The notes below the pieces were generated by a model that ran no database searches, was not told the DNA's origin, and saw nothing but the letters and a program-made list of their open reading frames with translations. A DNA stretch of 64,000 bases from Apostichopus japonicus (Eukaryota > Echinodermata > Holothuroidea > Aspidochirotida > Stichopodidae), in NCBI RefSeq assembly GCF_037975245.1, contig NC_092569.1, positions 1,651,501-1,715,500 on the forward strand, written 5' to 3'. Positions within the stretch are counted from its first letter, which is position 1. Every line of letters starts with the position of its first letter. Position numbers and translations under genes: made by a program. Positions 33,355-47,202 of this stretch are shown here, piece after piece.

Positions 33355-34956
33355 GAGGTAAGTAATTCTGTTTGAAGAGGTCTGGTATCTTTCTATTTGT
33401 TTGTAAACGTTAACTTATGATCTCTTGGTACGATTTTACATGTGTCATGTATTCCCTAATGCTTCAGCATTCAATTATAATCCCTTGTGTGTATGTTTGT
33501 AACCCATAGTTTTTTACATCTCCTGATCTCCGTAAAAGAAAAGTCCAGGTCAAAATTTCTTTCTGATATGTTAAAGAGGAACATAATCTCAGCATTCTTT
33601 TGAAATTGCATTCAATTCCTATTTACCGTTTTTGACGCGTGATAAGTTTGTTGTCACCTTCGTGGTATCTTTAAACAACAAATACGAATACAACAAATGG
33701 GTATCTCTGTTGCCATAGCATTGGTTGCCATGGTGAACCTTAATGTCCCAAAAGCAGGGACTCTTGTGGTGCGACACTGATGGTGAGTGAGAATTGATTG
33801 TCTCTGGTGCTTTTATCTCACCCTAAGTAAATTTTACAATGGCATCAAAAATATATCCTGATCATTACTATTCTATCGTGTTGAAAATATTTCATAAATG
33901 CAGGCGATAACACTTAACAAATTTAGATATAGTGAAGAATATCCACAGAAGAAAAAGGTAGGGTGGAAGAAATGGTATTTTTAATGATTAAATTGTAAAT
34001 ATCTTTTCCATTTCCTGGGGTTAAATTTTTCACAGAAGTTTAACCCTAGGTGTAAAAAAGGAAACAGCAGTGCCAGCAATTAACTTGGTTGTCTATGATG
34101 CTCTAATCACAAAAACAGAGCACTAGTTCATTAAGCACTGTGTACTAATTACAGAGACCACACACGGCTTGCTTTATAGTTGTGACATAGTAAGTAAGGA
34201 GCGAAGGGTACAACTGTAATTGTTTATGATGGATTCATTTACAATAAAACGGCAGGCATTTGTTGGTTTTATCGTACTTATAACAAGGAAATTGCCAAAC
34301 TTCTCTATGCAGTACTAATGACATATGAAAGGCATGGCTTCGTTATTGATGATTTACTAATTACAGTAAAACAAAAATGAATCGTAATTATGTAGTACTG
34401 AGTTCAGAGAAAATAAAGAACATGTTTTATTTTTTTTATTTTTTTATCCAGTACTAATCACATATGAAAGGCAGGACTTGGCTACAGTATTTATGTCAAG
34501 GAAAAAGTTTTTATAGTTTGAAGAAACGTATTTGACTATAGTCTATCTACTTATAAGGATGTGAAGTCTGCAGTGACATTTAGGCCTTGAGGTGTTTGCC
34601 AGTATTGTTGTGTGTGCTATTGTAATCATTTTGAGAATGCGCCAAAAAGAGAATCCTGCATGCAGTGCATGATCAGGAGCATATTTACTTGTTTCATTAT
34701 ACCTTGTGTGTGTATACTAGTGGCATGATGCCATGGGGCTGAGAGAGGCTGAATCCTTGAGCCATAGGGGCCCGTAACCTTGCTCACTTTAGGACCCCTA
34801 AGCTTGCTCACTTTATGGCCCCCCCATCACCTCCCCTCACAGTCCCCCAAGTATATTGTTATGCCGCTGGTGTATACCATGTTGTTGCAAGAAGACAACT
34901 GTTGTTGAAGTACACTCTGGTGTACTTCAGTTTATTGTCCATCAATCTTCAGTCAT
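33355..34956. other. TMEM65 3' flank, no gene
   Basis: No supported coding sequence. Three degenerate repeats of a CAGTACTAATNACATATGAAAGGCA-like motif, shortened here to its core TACTAATNACA, sit near 34144, 34313 and 34452. Part may be TMEM65 3' UTR. Confidence 0.35.
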
Positions 34957-34960
34957 TTAA

Positions 34961-35265
34961 AGGCACTGAAGACTCGCCCCAAACCGCACTACAAAATGCA
35001 GACAGTAATAAAACGTGATACCTTGTTATCTTTAGCTGGACCTGAGATGTCCATCGCTACATGTATCGTTTATACAATGTGCGGTGGGTATTGACTGCAG
35101 CTGTATATACTGACTGTACACTAGTGTCTAATTACCGAAGGTAGCAAGCTGTGTGCGCATTTTCTGGGATGTATGGTGGTGTCTAACACTTCTGTTACAC
35201 CTCATTCGAAACTAGGTCAGATTACCGGCATTAGACGTTTCTTTTTGCATGAGTCTTCACTCCCT
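34961..35265 (+). mobile_element. TTAA-flanked MITE family, copy 2 (305 bp)
   Basis: Same family and orientation as 24283-24648, with TTAA at 34957-34960 and 35266-35269. It has an internal deletion of about 60 bp near the left end, which removed the AGCGTGCGACCATCTGAAAA portion present in copy 1. Confidence 0.85.
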
Positions 35266-35269
35266 TTAA

Positions 35270-37957
35270 ATGCTGCTGCCTCTGCTTTCCTTCGCACCTC
35301 ACATTCCTCGTCCTACTCTTACAGTCTTACTATCTACCTCTAATCTCTAGTGATCGAAATGGATGGCATTAGCCACCAGATTAATTTTGATATGTTGTAG
35401 ACCAGTACAAAACACTGCCAGGTTGTAATTCTGTAAACACGGTTTAATTTTTTGAGAAATGAACCTATAAACAGCTGCTGAGGGTCATCAGTTAAAGTGA
35501 CTGGTCTCTATAGTCTAATAGACAGACCTTGAGGACAATTCCTTGGATGCAAAGCAGAACTCAATTCAGAAAACATAAGACTTTTATAGCCTCCAATGAC
35601 ATGTTTATAATGTAGTACAAATTGGTCAAGGACAAATTGTGTTGTATGTCATCCAAAGACACTCTGTTGTTTATATAAAGTTAAAAGAACACCTTTTGGT
35701 TTGAGTTGTTAGACTTTATCAAACAAATTTATTAACTTTAACAACATTTAGGCCTGTGCTGTACTGAGGAGTTAACCTCATCATTGTATCCTTAAAGGAG
35801 CTTCCAGGGACTTAACATATGTTGAAGGTGAATATCTTGAAAACAAGAATAGCTGTAGAAAATTTACTTTTTTTTTCTTTTGGTCTTAAACTATGATATA
35901 TCAAGATGACAATTCTACCTACATTAACTTTATTAAAAGTAGCAGATTCTTCTAGCGACCTCATGTGAACAGTTGGATAATTTTTCAATCCCATATATGC
36001 TTGCTGAGATTCTTTAGTAGACATAGTTGATCCTGAAAAGTTAGGTTGGTAAGCTTTCAACTGTCATGGAAAAGTCATGGAAAGTCAATCGCCAGACCTG
36101 GAAAAGTCATAGAAAAGGGTAAAAAATGTAAAAAGTCATGGAATATTGAATTATTTTCATGAATTGTTTTGACCTAAATGACTTGGTTTTTTTTTTTGCA
36201 TCCTGAAAATTGGGCAATTTTAGAAGACATTTGTATTCTATGAAAAAAAAGGTATTGGAATTTGTTAAATTTGTAATGGAAAAAAAGTCATGGGAATTTT
36301 ATTTTCAAGAAAGTGTGGGGGTGGAGGGTTATATATAGTGTGTGATGGCGACTTGCCAACTACATTTGTTTCCATCTTCCTGTCATTAGACCTATCCTTC
36401 ACATCATCATGTAATTAGTTTAATTTGTGTCATGTCTTGTAAACTAATAACAAATATTTAATCAAATATAAAAATTCCTGTGAAAGAAGTTGATTGCTTA
36501 AAAATATTGATGGAAATTTCAGGTAAAAACCACATCCTCATAGCATTTTGTATTTCAAAGGTATGAATTTGTCAAATTTTGTAACCTTTGGGGAATATAT
36601 ATCTGGCAACGTTACAATTGCATGATGTCATCGTGGCAATGGAACTGAAAATGATTTTCAGATTATCTTTAAAACATATCAATCATTTATCTACAGAGGA
36701 AAAATGAATAGTTCTACAAACAAAAAATTGCATTTCAGTGAAATTCTGAATACAGGGAACATAAAAAGCATAGCAAGCTTTCTAAATGTATCACATTTCG
36801 ATAATAAATTGAGAAGATGAGTTGAACAGGTAAATTCTTTGAAAGAAAAACTTGTGATGACATTGCAGATCACCTATTTTGATCATTTTCCTGGAGCAAG
36901 GAAGGGTTATTTATCTCGAATTAGGGACAAGATATTGATATGTTTTTTTCCCTTCTTTTTAACTAATAGTATAGAATATTTCTCTCTTTAAGATAAGTCT
37001 TACATTGTCTGCTACAGGAATATCCTTAAGAAAAAAATTCATATCTGCTATATAAAACCAAATGACAAATTATTTAACTATTTAGCATTTCTGCCAATGC
37101 CTAATCACCAAAAGTAGGTCTTACTTTCATTCCTTAGTATGAAAGTACTTTTATTTCTGTGCAATAAATTCACTTCCATGTAATGGTCTTGTCTCTTTTG
37201 GTATTTTTGGTAAGAAGGGAATAAAGAGAATGTACTGGCCGTTAATTGTTATGTTAATGACATATATATGTGAATATGAAATTAAACTAAACCCTTGAAG
37301 AAGGAAGCTTGTTGTATTTCTTTGACTCAATTTACATTTATATCTTTTGTTATCTATATTTAAAAATTTAAGTTTTAGATTGATAAATTCTCCACTTTCC
37401 CTCAATCATGTCCCCTCATTTCCCTTGCTCTCTTTGCAAAATATGTTTAACCAAAACTACGTATAAAGTTTTGCCCTTTTTAAAGGTCAGCACTGTTGTC
37501 CCAAATATGCTAGAATTTTTCATATAATGGTCACGCATACCAAGACTTCTCCAAGAAGTTCACTGTTTTCTTGCAATCCTTTTGCCTTAACCAAATAGTT
37601 ATAACTTTAACTGATTTGTATTCCACGGATTGTCTGGAATGATTTGGACCTCTTCGAATCTTTTGGCAACTTGTCTGAAGATAAATGAAAACGCGGGAGA
37701 GTGCAGGTATGTGAGGTACATATTGGAACAATTTGCGAAAGATTTTAGATAAGTTTTGAGACTGGACATTAAATTATTCCCACCACCACCATTTCCCATT
37801 CCCCAATAACATGTGCGATAAAGCAACATCCTAGTTTGGCCTAATGTTTAGGCCGTTAGTAGCACTTCGTATCTAGTCACGCCATTCTGTTAAAAACGCC
37901 GTACGCTGAGTTTTGCAATACGCAGTATTTACGAAGAAAGTGAAGAGTAAATCAACC
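35270..37957. other. Intergenic between TMEM65 and RTF2
   Basis: No gene recognised. A patch at 36062-36300 rich in GTCATGGAAAAGTCATGGAA looks like a degraded DNA-transposon end. The segment before 37958 must contain the RTF2 promoter and 5' UTR. Confidence 0.4.
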
Positions 37958-40900
37958 ATGGGTGGAGATGGAGGAAGCATTCCTGGTAGGCAAGACCTTG
38001 TGAAAACGAAGCGAAAGCCAGAAAAGGTAATGAAGTTTTTCACTTTGAAACTTTCTGCATTTATCAAGAACTTAACAGTTAGGCCTAGCCTATGCACAGG
38101 CACTCGTAACGTTATGTAGGTGTATTGTATATATACTCCGTGTTTATATACTATACACCTACATAACGTTACCAGTGCCTGTGAGCCTATGTAGCCTAGA
38201 AGACAGTTCCTGCCTATGGCCTATCGCTAGGCCTACACTACAGTTTGACTAGTAATATTAATTATTAGTATTACTACTAGGCCTCGGCTATAGGCTAGCT
38301 AATACCAACGAAATAGTGGTGTGGGACATGTTACATAGCTTTATAATTAAAGAAGAGTTGTTGGAATTAACAGCAGTTTCAAACCCTTAGAGTTAGCCAC
38401 TAAAGTAGGCCATTTAATGTCAGACTAAAAGCATTTAAATTATATAGTCTTGGCAACGTAAGCCTTGACTCTTTTATGTAGACCGCTTAGAAACATTTCT
38501 ATCCTTTGAATTACAGACTCAATATTCCATTCATATGCTTCATTTCAGTGGTATGTGGAATCCTTTAAAGCTTGATTTAATGTAGTTCTTTGTAATCATT
38601 TTGATGTCTTCAGGCAGAACGTCACGTGGAGAGAATAGCAAGATGGCTTCATTGTGCAATCACGCAGGAAAAGTTGGGACCGCCGATAGTCTCATGTGAA
38701 TTAGGAAGGTAAGATAAGCCTAATGGGGGAGAGGAGGTGGTAGGGTGGCCTCCCTGGTGGTAGGAGATCTAAAGTGTATGACATGTGTTTACCAATTATC
38801 AAGTTTTTCACATGGTTTTCCAATGTAGTGTTTCCATTAAACTGCTACTTTTTAAAATCATTCTTAGATTTTTCATATTTTATCCAAGATAAAATGCAAA
38901 CAGCATATTCATTCTGATTTAAATGTTGAAAGGAAACAACTTTTAATTATTGATTATTAATTAACCAAAATTAATTAATAAATAATTAAGCAAAAATGAT
39001 ATCTAAACTATAGGGAGATGACTGGGACCAGTGAATCAGATGTGTACATGTTTAGTGGTGTAGTGTGCTCTTGTCTTGTTTTGATTAGAAGCAATATGAA
39101 AACCCCTTTGGCTGCAATATTCTTTTAAAGACAATATTTGTTATTTTCTTCCATGTGGATCTCTTCTGATTATTCTAAATTTCACTCTTATAGTCAATAT
39201 CATATTGAGGGAACCTCATTGCTTATACTGATTGATTTCCCTTAAAATCAATATTTATTGAAAAGTAAAGAAAAATTGAATATATAATTACTTAAATTCA
39301 TGATAACTGAATGATCTCTTTCTCTTTATGTTTGGCAGGTTGTACAACAAAGAGGCGGTGTTAGAATTCCTATTAGACAAAGGAAGTTGCCAATCAGCCC
39401 AGCACTTAAGAAGTTTAAAGGTAAAAAGTATAAAATGCAAACATGTACTGTTATATCTACTCTACGCTACATAACTTTAAATTTTTAAGTATATATAATA
39501 AATGTCAGGTCCTCATACTCGCTCTACTTTGTGTGTACTATGTATCCCCCTCCTTGCAGGGTATAAGGTGTTACTTTTATATATTTATGATGCAAAAAGC
39601 AGATAAAACCTAATCATGAATAAATGAACAACAAGAAATTTGTGTGTTACTTCAAAACTATATCTCATTATATGACACTTTCAGCTCTGAAAATGTCTTA
39701 GTCATCAACATTAACAAAATTAATGTAAAAGGTCAGAAACCCGTAGGAAAGTGTGGTGGATCAGTTTGAGCAGCAAATTTAGCAAATCAAGCAGGTTCAT
39801 TAGCCTGGCTGGGGCACAGGGAGGGGGAGGGGGGACATGCCCCTCTGTGCAGACTATTGTACCCTTGTCCACATCTTTGTCACCATGATGGGTTCAAAAC
39901 TTCACAACAGTTTTGTGTCCCTCCTTCAATTGCTAACTGTCCACCAACTCTGATTGCTTCTAAAAACACTTTTAATTCAATTTCATTTGGTATTGCGACA
40001 TACATCGTTTTGATGTATGACACAATTCAACAGGGAGATGTATTTGCTCAACATTAGCTGAAATGATTGTATAAAAGATGAATGAATACAGATATTTCTT
40101 CGTCATTTTCAGTTTCTGCCATTTCTGAGAAAATAATAGCAGAAATATTCTGTCCCTTTTATGAACTTATGAAGTCATTATACAGTTGTTTGATTTATTC
40201 TCTGACATAAAAGAAATGATATAAATTATGTACCAATCGAGCAGTTTTGAAATCACTAAACAATTATTCTTTCAATGAAAGATTTTGAGCAATCTCATTT
40301 TTCATTTACCTCTTATAGGACTTTAAGGAGCTGAAACTGACAGATAATCCTGCTTACAGAGGTCCAAGTAATGATAAAGGTGATGCATACAGTGACAATC
40401 AAGCATCTTTGTACGTCTGTCCGGTTACTGGCCTTGAAATGAGTGGAAGATACAGGTAGGAGGACAGGGGCTATGGAGCACGTAAGGGGGAGGGTGGTAC
40501 ATTCCCCCAGTATCGGGAAAAACATCAAAGTTGTCCGTTTGTTTTAGAAAAAACATGCTTTTTTGTTTACAGCAATTGACGACCACAGGAACCAGTGGCC
40601 ACTTTTCAATAGGGAGTGGCCCCTGGTCCATGAAATCTTTAAGTTCACCCCAGTATCATATCTTATGAGAACATCTCAGCGGTGTGCATGTCTTGTTGAC
40701 AGAGGTATCTTCCAAAGTGACTAAATTTCTGGCATGATGAAAACCAGCTGCAAGTATTTTAGCAGCTTCCTTACTTGTTACTCTGGATATATCATAATGT
40801 TTAGTTGGCCGCATCAATGGGGTCATGAAAACCTCACATGATGGACGGGACAGGGCTGGTCTGTGCTCTTTATAGTATAGCTCAATAAACAATGTGGATG

Positions 40901-42864
40901 TTGAAGCATTTTCTTTTGAAAGTCTGTCTGGGACAGTAAGACAGTGACACAGACAGTCTACCTAGTTCACCCCGGTATCACAGGACAGGGCTTGTCTGTG
41001 CTCTTTATAGTATAGCTCAATAAACAATGTGGATGTTGAAGCATTTTCTTTTGAAAGTCTGTCTGGGACAGTAAGACAGCGACACAGACAGTCTACCTAG
41101 TTCACCCCGGTATCACAGGACAGGGCTTGTCTGTGCTCTTTATAGTATAGCTCAATAAACAATGTGGATGTTGAAGCATTTTCTTTTGAAAGTCTGTCTG
41201 GAACAGTAAGACAGTGACACAGACAGTCTACCTAGTTCACCCCGGTATCACAGGACAGGGCTTGTCTGTGCACTTTATAGTATAGCTCAATGAACAATGT
41301 GGACGTTGAAGCTTTTCTTTTGAATGTCTGTCTGGGACAGTAAGACAGTCTACTTATGCTGACACATAAATTTAAACTTTTGCTCTTGTAATCTCATACT
41401 TGTCTTCTGTAAAACTGTCAAGATAGAGGGTGCACGCATCTATTTCAAGATGCCTAAACACTACAGGTACGACATGAGTATATGCACCTTTTAAGGTTTT
41501 CATGATGATGAATAATGGTGTTTCTTTGCAGGTTCTGCTTTCTGTGGACGTGCGGGTGTGTTGTATCTGAGAAGGCTATCAAGGAAGTCAAATCAGATGT
41601 GTGTCATAAGGTAAGAGAGGTCAGGGGTCAAAAACATTGTGGGCATGCTCTGTTGATATGGTGAATGTATTTAAAAACAATTTTGAAGAGATCAGTTGAA
41701 AACATCTCCATTTGGACAGGGGGGGATTTATTGTCAATTGAAACAAAAGAGAACATTATACAGTAAGAGTTTGATGCTGGTGAGAGTGACAACGAAGAAT
41801 TACATTTATTTGATAAAGGTCTTATCTAGTTGATGATTGTCGTTTCTTTTTCTTGAATTTGATCACTGACAGCTTTATCTTTAACTTCACTTGCAGTGTG
41901 GGGGACCTTACATCCCCGGTGATGAGATTGTCATCAATGGTACGGAATCAGACATTAGTCTACTGAGAAACAAGATGTTAGACAAGAGAGCCAAGGCAAA
42001 GGCTGAGAAAGTAGGTACCGCTAAATGATGTCCACACCCCATCACTGTTCTCCTCTCCTGTCCCTCCCACCCCCCCCCCCATCCTCATCCTCCTCATTGT
42101 GTATCCATCTCTCTCAACCTGTGGTACACAGAAAGATTGGGATAAATATTTAATTGACCTATGTGTTCTCAAAGCAGTCTGAAATGGTCTAAGAGTGCCA
42201 TTTTGGGCCAAAAAATTCCTTTGCTCAACCCCGCCTTTCGTCAAGAACAGAACGAGAAGTGCAAGGATGTTCATTGAAAAGGAAAAATGTTTTTTGGAGA
42301 ATGGTGACAATGCTCACATACAGCAATGACAACATCTTCAACAACAACATCAACCACAATAACATCATCGTCACATCAACATCAACCACAAGAACAAAAC
42401 TTGAAATCTCTTTCTAGGTATAAATTTCATGATAGATACATATTAATTTGGTCTACACCTTTGTTAACGAAATGGATGCTCTTTAATTTCATCCGTTTAC
42501 GTTTCTTCTATTCACGTTTCTTCTGTTTCACATTTTGCAGAAAGCGAAGAAATCTCAGAAGCGGAAACTGGACGAGAAGGTCGTTGATGGAGTTGACGAG
42601 AAATCTGAATCAGTGGAGAGCAAGTCACTGCAAGCAAAATTTCAGAAATCTTCCAAAAAGGTAGAACAGCATCAGCAAGGCCCGTCTGTCTCCAAGGGTC
42701 CGCAACCTCTGGCCGCCAAAAGGGACGCTCAGGGAGAACGCAAGCCAGAATTTGACGCAAAGAAGAGCAACGTTTACAAATCTCTGTTTCTATCAAAGGA
42801 GGATAAGGATAAGAAGTCACCCTGGGTTACTTACAACCCTTACTATGCCATGTCTGCGCCATGA
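37958..42864 (+). CDS. RTF2: RTF2, replication termination factor 2
   Basis: Seven exons: 37958-38026, 38614-38708, 39339-39420, 40319-40455, 41532-41610, 41897-42010 and 42541-42864 (900 nt, 299 aa). The human protein is of similar length (about 306 aa). The start has a strong ACCATGG context and reads MGGDGGSIPGRQDLVKTKRK, nearly invariant in the family. The Rtf2 RING-like folds are visible: C37..C51 (CAITQEKLGPPIVSCELG) and C116..C155 (CPVTGLEMSGRYRF, TCGCVVSEKAI, CHKCGGPY). A lysine-rich nuclear-localisation stretch lies at about 189-205, then a charged low-complexity region and a conserved KSLF plus PWVTYN end. RTF2 travels with the replisome; in human cells DDI1/2 and the proteasome remove it from stalled forks, and in fission yeast it supports site-specific termination. 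Frame and splice signals are intact. Confidence 0.96.
38095..38183. repeat. 30-bp inverted repeat in RTF2 intron 1
   Basis: Arms 38095-38124 and 38154-38183 match with a single mismatch, enclosing about 29 AT-rich bases. The arm core is GTAACGTTATGTAGGTGTA. It begins 69 bp after exon 1. It could be a small foldback element; no target duplication is obvious. Confidence 0.8.
40846..41350. repeat. 135-bp tandem repeat, about 4 units
   Basis: Units start at about 40846, 40981, 41116 and 41251 at an exact 135-bp period. The first and last units are more diverged. They lie in RTF2 intron 4. Motifs include GACAGGGCTTGTCTGTG and GTCTGTCTGGGACAGTAAGA, each with short internal inverted symmetry. Confidence 0.93.
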
Positions 42865-43150
42865 TGGAACCAGTTGGCCTGGCTTATTGAACCGGAGAAA
42901 AATGAATGACAATATTTTGTAAGGCCAAAGTCACCCTGGGATACTGAGTACACTTACTGCCATGTCTGGGGCATGGTAGAACCAGTTGGCCTTGCTTTTT
43001 AACCGGGCAAAACTGAATGAGAATATTTTGCTAGGCCAAAGTAAACCCTGGGTGTACTTTTAAGGCCCTTACTGCAATGAATGGACCATGGTGGAACCTG
43101 GCTTCTGTACCTGAGAAAACTACGGACAATACCTATTGAAGTATGCAAAT
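42814..43150 (+). repeat. Tandem triplication across the RTF2 stop codon
   Basis: Three units of about 112 bp begin with AAGTCACCCTGGG or AAGTAAACCCTGGG at 42814, 42928 and 43039. The first contains the last codons of RTF2 and its TGA; the other two are in the 3' UTR and keep recognisable PWVTYNPYYAM-coding-like sequence followed by GAACCAGTTGGCCT. The extra copies are frameshifted or carry stops and are not coding. Confidence 0.85.
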
Positions 43151-43911
43151 ATGGCAACCACATGTTTTGCATTGCTGTTTAGCAGAGGTTCTAAATAGAT
43201 TTTGATTCGGCCTACTAAAACCAAATCATCATTTTTAGTTTTAAACAATCACAGCTTAGCCTAGATTCAAGCTGTCTCTACGAACAGAGGAGGCCAAGTA
43301 AAATTGAAATGACACGGTCTTTTCAAAATTTGTGTATACTGCGGGGACCGTACATGAAATCCGGGGACATGCTTTTAATATGGTGATAACACATGAAACC
43401 TATGCTGGCCCGATCTGGGGACGTCTGATCACCTTATGTTAGAAGTTTCTAAAAATGTATTGGATACTTCAACTGTTTGTTTATTCTTGTTGATACCATG
43501 GATTATTGTATGAAAAATACATAGAAATTATTAGATTGAATAATTAAAGAAGTTATTAGGTTCACCTGAAATGTCATTCACATTGTGTTTGTATTATATA
43601 TTTGTTTCTGTCAGCATGTACATCAAATCACAGATACTCGGTAATGATGAAGGTATTTGATGATCACAGTTAATGTTATAGGACATTCATAGGATCAAGT
43701 CGGGTTAAAAGAGAAAGGGAACGCATCATTAAACTTAGCAGTGGTAATATACTTGAATCTGAGGGGTTTATTAAAGGCATTGGGCATGGCAAGGGGCATT
43801 ATTAATGGCATTGGGCATGGTATTGAATGTTTGAAAGGCAATTTGAAAAGCAATGAAGATAGTTAAGTTGTTGTCCTTTGTCTCTACTACATAAATTCTT
43901 ACACAAGACAC

Positions 43912-43917
43912 AATAAA
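43912..43917 (+). terminator. Candidate RTF2 poly(A) signal
   Basis: AATAAA about 1.05 kb after the RTF2 stop codon, followed by GT/T-rich sequence. It is the first canonical signal noticed after the triplicated 3' UTR. Confidence 0.35.
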
Positions 43918-45960
43918 GAACAAAATCCAGATTCTCCTCTGTCACGTCTTTAATATGCATTCACAGAATAGGTTATCGTTCCGTATTCATCGCACGTAAA
44001 GATTTTGTAAAACTAAAAGTTACAAGCAGTTTTGAATAAATAAAAGAACTACTTCATTATGCGTGGAGGATTCCATGACATTCGTACTTGATAATGGTTG
44101 ATATGATTATGCATAGCTTTTAACAACAACATTGCAAACCACTATGTCTAACTGTACTGTTTCAAATAATCAAAAGGCTGTCATTATCTTTGTTCAAAAA
44201 TGAGTACAATAACATCTTTATTTAACTTATTTAGAGTTAGGTATACTGCTGTAAGCATAAAACTTCCTTCGTAGGAAGTGAATAAGTTAATTTCTTCTGA
44301 AAATATTTTTTCATGGAAACCATTTTTGCAAGCTATTACATAGTGAAACCACATTTTTTTCTGAAAAATGGAACTATATGGAAGTTTCTTCTAATTCCCA
44401 TTCAAGCTCTTTGCATCACAACAGAATGTTTCGCATTGTAATTTGGGACATTATATTATGCAGATTACACTATTTTTTATTCAACTCTGTTTATTCAGGT
44501 GTAAAGTGTGTAACCCAATTACGGATACATGATATTGCAAACAAAGATGAAAACACATATCCGCTCCATTAGGTTAAAAGCTCATGAACGATAAAACATT
44601 AGCCATAAGAATTTCAAGAAAAGATCAAGTTTGTAACCGAGCAAATGGAATTTATGGATTAAATTTAAAGTAAAATGGCAAAAAACGTGGATATATATTT
44701 GCATAAATAAAACAAATAGAATGCAGAATAAAAAAACAAATTTTTTAAATAATTCGAAGGCAATTAAATGAGTACTAAATGAATATAATTATATAACTCT
44801 ATCTAACAAAGAAACTAGATATTGTTTTATTTAAATACTTCAAAGAATTTGGTGACTGCAGAAGATACTAGATCTTGACTAGGAAGCACTTAATTATAAT
44901 TTAGAAGTTTTAAAGACACTAGATTAAAAATAAATCTGTCAAAAATACATTTTTTAGGAAGTAATTGTAAAGAGAAAGATAAACATCCAAGGGGTGGATT
45001 ACATTACTATATATTAAAAATATATATTTCAATTGAATCATTGCAATATTAGATTTCAGTTGTTTGCTGAAGTAGTACAAAAGAAGCGCTTATTTATATA
45101 TACTATTGAAATAAACTTTATAACAGAGTACCAGAAATTAAAATGGTTACATTTATATTAAACACAGATGTTTACATTATGAAATCTAATATATTCAAGC
45201 TTTAATAATTGCTAGGAATTCCACTGATTTTTCTAGCAGTCTGTTAAAATTTAGGGAAAGGTTTAGGGCAAGACTAACAGTTTTCACAGTAAGCAAGAAT
45301 TTTTCTCTGGCATGGAAAATGAGAAATTCTTCTTTGAAGAAATAAAACCTACTTTTCAATTTTTATACATAGTTTTTTTTCAGTTGAATTAATAGTTAAA
45401 CCAATTGGTTAAACATTTCAATTATTTATGACATTTTAATATAACTTTTAGCGGAAAATAAAAATTTGCCATTTAGAAAACTTTAGGAAAAAAGTCCAGG
45501 TTGCCCCGGAGACTACCAGCAAGGTCAATCATGGAATTAATAACCAATCAGCAGCCTGATTCTACATTTCATAGGAATCTAGAGACAATAATCACAAGTC
45601 CATAATCTAAATGCCATCCTGTAGCCTACACTTCACATCCAATTAATAATTAATGCTTGTTTTATTTTATGTTTTTAAAAACTTAAAAAGGAATGGAATG
45701 GTATACAGAAAAAATATGTATTACGGAAATAGGTACCCCCTTCAGTAAAACAGAATTATTTTGTTCATTCTCAGCTTTGAATATGCAAATAGACAAAGTG
45801 GTATACATATATGCTACAATATATGCATAGAAATGAAAGAGTATAGTGACTGTTAAGCCTAACACACTGAAGAATAATATGTGAGGTGATAACACAATAA
45901 ATGATAAATTTCTTTTCTAGATGCCAGTGAGTCATCAGACTGGAAAACTCTCTAGACTTG

Positions 45961-46070
45961 GACAGCAAATGAAATCTAGAAAGTTACATATTTATCGTGA
46001 GGGATCTTTGATTGGTGTTGATTCTATTTGCATATTAAGTTTCCATATGCATATTTGCATATGAACAGAA
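45961..46070 (+). repeat. Dispersed repeat, inverted partner at 51881-51991
   Basis: About 110 bp matching the reverse complement of 51881-51991. Shared blocks include GAAATCTAGAAAGTTACATA, TTTATCGTGAGGG, GTTGATTCTATTTGC and GCATATTTGCATATGAA. Probably a small transposon family; the ends are not resolved. Confidence 0.75.
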
Positions 46071-47202
46071 TACAGGCTTCCTTGCATAACCAGAGAGTTT
46101 GCTTATAATCAGTGAAACTGCTTTTGTTTTACAAAGAATGAAGAGAAAGAGGATATTAGAAAAGATATTGTTATTATGTCGTCATATAGCTTTGTAAATG
46201 TGATGCTGTGATGTTTTCCACTGAGGTCTACTGACAATTTAATTGATAAATTTATTAGATCATTTTAATTTTTTTACATTTTTGACCTAATATCTAAAAA
46301 ATTGTACGATAAAGTGGAGGAAATATGACACTTTATAAGCTGCATATGAATTCATGAAAGGTAGGAACTATAAAGCTATCTAAAGGAAACCTTAGACAAA
46401 CATATATGCTAGATAAACAAGCAATGACCAATCAAAGGAAATACAACTATTATTGAGAAAATAACATATCTGAGACTATAAAATCCTTATCTGGATGATA
46501 ATCGAAGACTGATTTTAATATCAAGTTGTCTAAGAGGGTCTAATTTCTTTGTCAAACAACTTATACTATAATTGAATTTGTTGATTTCAGCAGAAATTAT
46601 CTGGCAAAACTTTTTCAAATTAAGACCTTGGTTCTTATAAACTGAGCAGTTTAATAGTAATTAATTTACTACTTTAACTTATTTAGAAATTGGTCAATTT
46701 TGTTTTCCAATTTATTTAAGAAAGGGTGGCTCAATTGATTGCTCAAATAATCCATCCCATTTCATGAAACTGCTTTGATATAAATCTAGTTTTTGTGAAA
46801 TCATATAGACTTGGTTTGATAAATTCCGCTATGAATGCACAAGTTCACACATTACCTTATAACCTCTTAAAGGAAAAAACTTACACCCACTTGTTCAAGT
46901 GATATTATTTTGGAAATGAAATGGCTTTGTAAATTGGTATTAAGTTCACCTGGAATGTATGTTTCCTCACAGGTGTTCTACAATTGAAAGCATGTTTCAT
47001 CGACAAAAGCAAACGCTTGCATGGAAGAGTAGGATAAATTTTGCATAGGATTATTACTAAGGCATCACTTCACTCACACATGACCAACTAGTAAAAAGAA
47101 AGCCAAGCAAACTCTTTCACACTTTTGATAATATGTAAACATCAAAATAAAATAAAACTGTTAGCAAACTGCTTATCCACTAGAGAGCCTGTGTAAAAGA
47201 AT

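Noticed and set aside
42326-42820. Frames overlapping RTF2 exon 7 on both strands
   Set aside because: They are in alternative frames of a confirmed coding exon, with no independent support.
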